Positions 62,705 through 64,000 of a stretch of DNA of 64,000 bases are shown piece by piece. The stretch lies in NCBI GenBank assembly GCA_034044135.1, contig CP139021.1:1751635-1815634 (forward strand), written 5' to 3'. Every line of letters starts with the position of its first letter. The stretch's first letter is position 1. The notes under the pieces are model-generated. The model worked only from the letters and a program-made list of their open reading frames with translations, was not told the DNA's origin and searched no databases. The translations under genes were made by a program, and so were the position numbers. This DNA comes from Flammeovirgaceae bacterium SG7u.111 (lineage in GTDB: Bacteria; Bacteroidota; Bacteroidia; Cytophagales; Flammeovirgaceae).

Positions 62705-62780
62705 ATATTTTGGGAATGTGAGCAGACTGGGGAGTAAGTTTTATGGGAATTATACCAGCGGTCTTTTTACCATGATAGGT

Positions 62781-63194
62781 TTAGTCCGTAGTCCAATAAT
62801 CTACTACCAATACATCTTCCAAGTAAGGAGTCAATATATCTCCGAAAGCTTTGTGTGCAGGGTGTGGGAGATAAGCCGCTCTGCCTTCTTCACTATCAAA
62901 TGTTAGCAGAAAGCAATGGGTGTACCCTTTGTCTAATCCTTCTGAGCTATTGTTTAACCCCCATTCAAATCCTTTTATTTCTTCGATTTGAGAAGGAAGA
63001 GCCGCAAAGGCTGTTTTTACCTTTTCGATATCGGCAGTAGTGGTAGAGTCTTTGAGCTTGAATAGAACCACGTGGCGTAGTTGCTTTTTAGCTGTTTCCA
63101 TAGTTTCTGTGGTTTCAGTTGTTGTTTCCTCTGCTTTTTCGGCACAGCTACTAACTAACAAGAAGGCAAAAAACAAGAAGGTATACGTTTTCAT
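62781..63194 (-). CDS. Dabb-domain lipoprotein
   Basis: 137 residues. Lipoprotein signal peptide with core FLFFAFLLVSSC (Cys17), a Thr/Glu spacer, and a stress-responsive alpha/beta barrel (Dabb) domain: LRHVVLFKLKDSTTTADIEKVKTAFAAL and HPAHKAFGDILTPYLEDVLVVDY. The domain usually forms dimeric ferredoxin-like barrels; some members are cyclases or lyases, but an exported lipoprotein form has no known function. Single gene. Confidence 0.88.
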   Translation of the reverse strand: MKTYTFLFFAFLLVSSCAEKAEETTTETTETMETAKKQLRHVVLFKLKDSTTTADIEKVKTAFAALPSQIEEIKGFEWGLNNSSEGLDKGYTHCFLLTFDSEEGRAAYLPHPAHKAFGDILTPYLEDVLVVDYWTTD

Positions 63195-63338
63195 ATGTGT
63201 AAAAGAGAATGTTTGAACTTTATCTGATTTCCATCCAAATTACTACATTAATTGGCATAAGTGCTAGTATGTTTAAAATATAGGTTTTCCGAAGCATCTG
63301 CCCAGAACTGGGCAGATTATACCTCTATTCTATAATGA

Positions 63339-64000
63339 CTAATATTTATATCCTTGCAGCACTTTTTTGAAATATGTCCCTTGTGGTGTAGGCTTAAAAG
63401 TCCAATCGTAAAACATCATGGGAGACCAGCTAGGGTCAAATACCCAAACTAGGTAGGAAATATCCCTGTCGTCGCAATATTTCACAAGTGCATCACCGTA
63501 AGACTCATCGCTAATAACCGGTTGGTGAGCTCCCCTTTCGTTGGGGCCACAAAAGCCAACCTCGGTCAGTATTAAGGGATATTTTTCTGCAACAAATCCC
63601 CAGTCGGCAGTCCATTTGTCTTCCCATGGCTTTTCCCTTTTCTGAGGGTATGGATGGCTGACATACGCAATCCCTTCGGCATCAATTGGGTTGTTTTTTA
63701 CCACGCTCAGGTCATATGCCCAGTTAAACCCTGCTACTAGCGGGATGGCCTCTGAGCCATTGGCACGAACAATCCCGATGATTTCCTCCATCATTCCTTT
63801 CCATTGCTCCCAAGTGCATGTGCCCAATTCGCCGTGGTAAAGTGTTGGTTCGTTGTACAATTCAAAAAAGGCAATCGTAGTGTTTCCTTTGTAATGGCGT
63901 GCCATCGCTCTCCAGAAGCGGTAGGTCTCTTGCAAGTCGGTATCGTACATATCTGCCTGGTACAGCCCTGTCCGCAAATTTCCGATGCTGTGCCAGTCGA
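63339..64000 (-). CDS. GH5-type glycoside hydrolase, C-terminal part
   Basis: At least 220 residues, with the N-terminus beyond the window edge (the frame stays open to 64000 and reads DWHSIGN before the first possible start at 63977). Retaining-glycosidase features are seen: FFELYNEPTLYHG with the acid/base Glu of NEP, HPYPQKREKPW, and ILTEVGFCGPN with the nucleophile Glu. This is the GH5 (cellulase-like) (beta/alpha)8 pattern. Substrate could be a beta-glucan or mannan. No SusC/D genes lie in the window; the sulfatase is 42 kb away. Confidence 0.85.
   Translation of the reverse strand, partial: DWHSIGNLRTGLYQADMYDTDLQETYRFWRAMARHYKGNTTIAFFELYNEPTLYHGELGTCTWEQWKGMMEEIIGIVRANGSEAIPLVAGFNWAYDLSVVKNNPIDAEGIAYVSHPYPQKREKPWEDKWTADWGFVAEKYPLILTEVGFCGPNERGAHQPVISDESYGDALVKYCDDRDISYLVWVFDPSWSPMMFYDWTFKPTPQGTYFKKVLQGYKY

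Overview
The window looks like a chromosomal piece from a Bacteroidota bacterium, most likely a marine Cytophagales/Flammeovirgaceae-type organism. The reasons are the gene families (PepSY/DUF4374/TonB-receptor iron uptake, reg_prop sensor kinase, LytS/LytTR pair, DUF4956, DUF2490, ATP-type PEP carboxykinase, CxPSR sulfatase, GH5), the moderate-to-low GC, the scarcity of Shine-Dalgarno sites, and -7 boxes of the TAnnTTTG type. This placement is inference; no rRNA or tRNA gene was found.

Layout. 1-9.8 kb: DUF4956 membrane protein, DUF2490 outer-membrane-type protein, an overlapping LytS-like kinase/LytTR regulator pair, an ABC-F ATPase, a large reg_prop histidine kinase and a small exported protein. 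10.1-13.6 kb: a Kdo (LPS inner core) operon, kdsB-kdsA-(transaldolase-like/CBS fusion)-KdsC-like phosphatase, closed by a hairpin shared with a convergent trehalose-6-P synthase/phosphatase gene. 16.2-26.3 kb: nucleoside transporter, small proteins, a complete IS4-family element that clipped the 3' end of a lipoprotein gene, sulfatase, pckA, a CBS protein and purM.

26.3-35.5 kb: a five-gene iron/siderophore-type operon (TonB receptor, DUF4374 lipoprotein, ankyrin protein, DUF2271 protein, PepSY-flavodoxin-reductase fusion) with a divergent AraC regulator; it resembles the XusABC xenosiderophore system of Bacteroides but with the reductase electron-input domains fused on. 35.5-39.3 kb: a scarred region with short palindromes, two broken genes abutting tail to tail, and three copies of a ~285-bp structured repeat separating two AT-rich single-gene cassettes. 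The cassettes end in private inverted repeats that finish in GTT/AAC, as integron cassettes do, but no integrase is visible (CALIN-like). 39.3-44.2 kb: a glycosyltransferase cluster.

44.2-64 kb: a second ABC-F ATPase, a coiled-coil protein followed by a 1664-residue beta-rich protein with two kinds of 39-residue repeats, an esterase-PA14 protein, a seven-PAS histidine kinase with a single-domain response regulator, Crp-like and DinB-like genes, a DJ-1/PfpI protein beside an AraC-type membrane regulator, a Dabb lipoprotein and the C-terminal part of a GH5 glycoside hydrolase running off the window.

Main points for follow-up: (1) the transaldolase-like/CBS fusion, which sits where an arabinose-5-phosphate supply enzyme (KdsD) would be expected; (2) the integron-like cassette array; (3) the fused Xus-type reductase operon; (4) the giant repeat protein.
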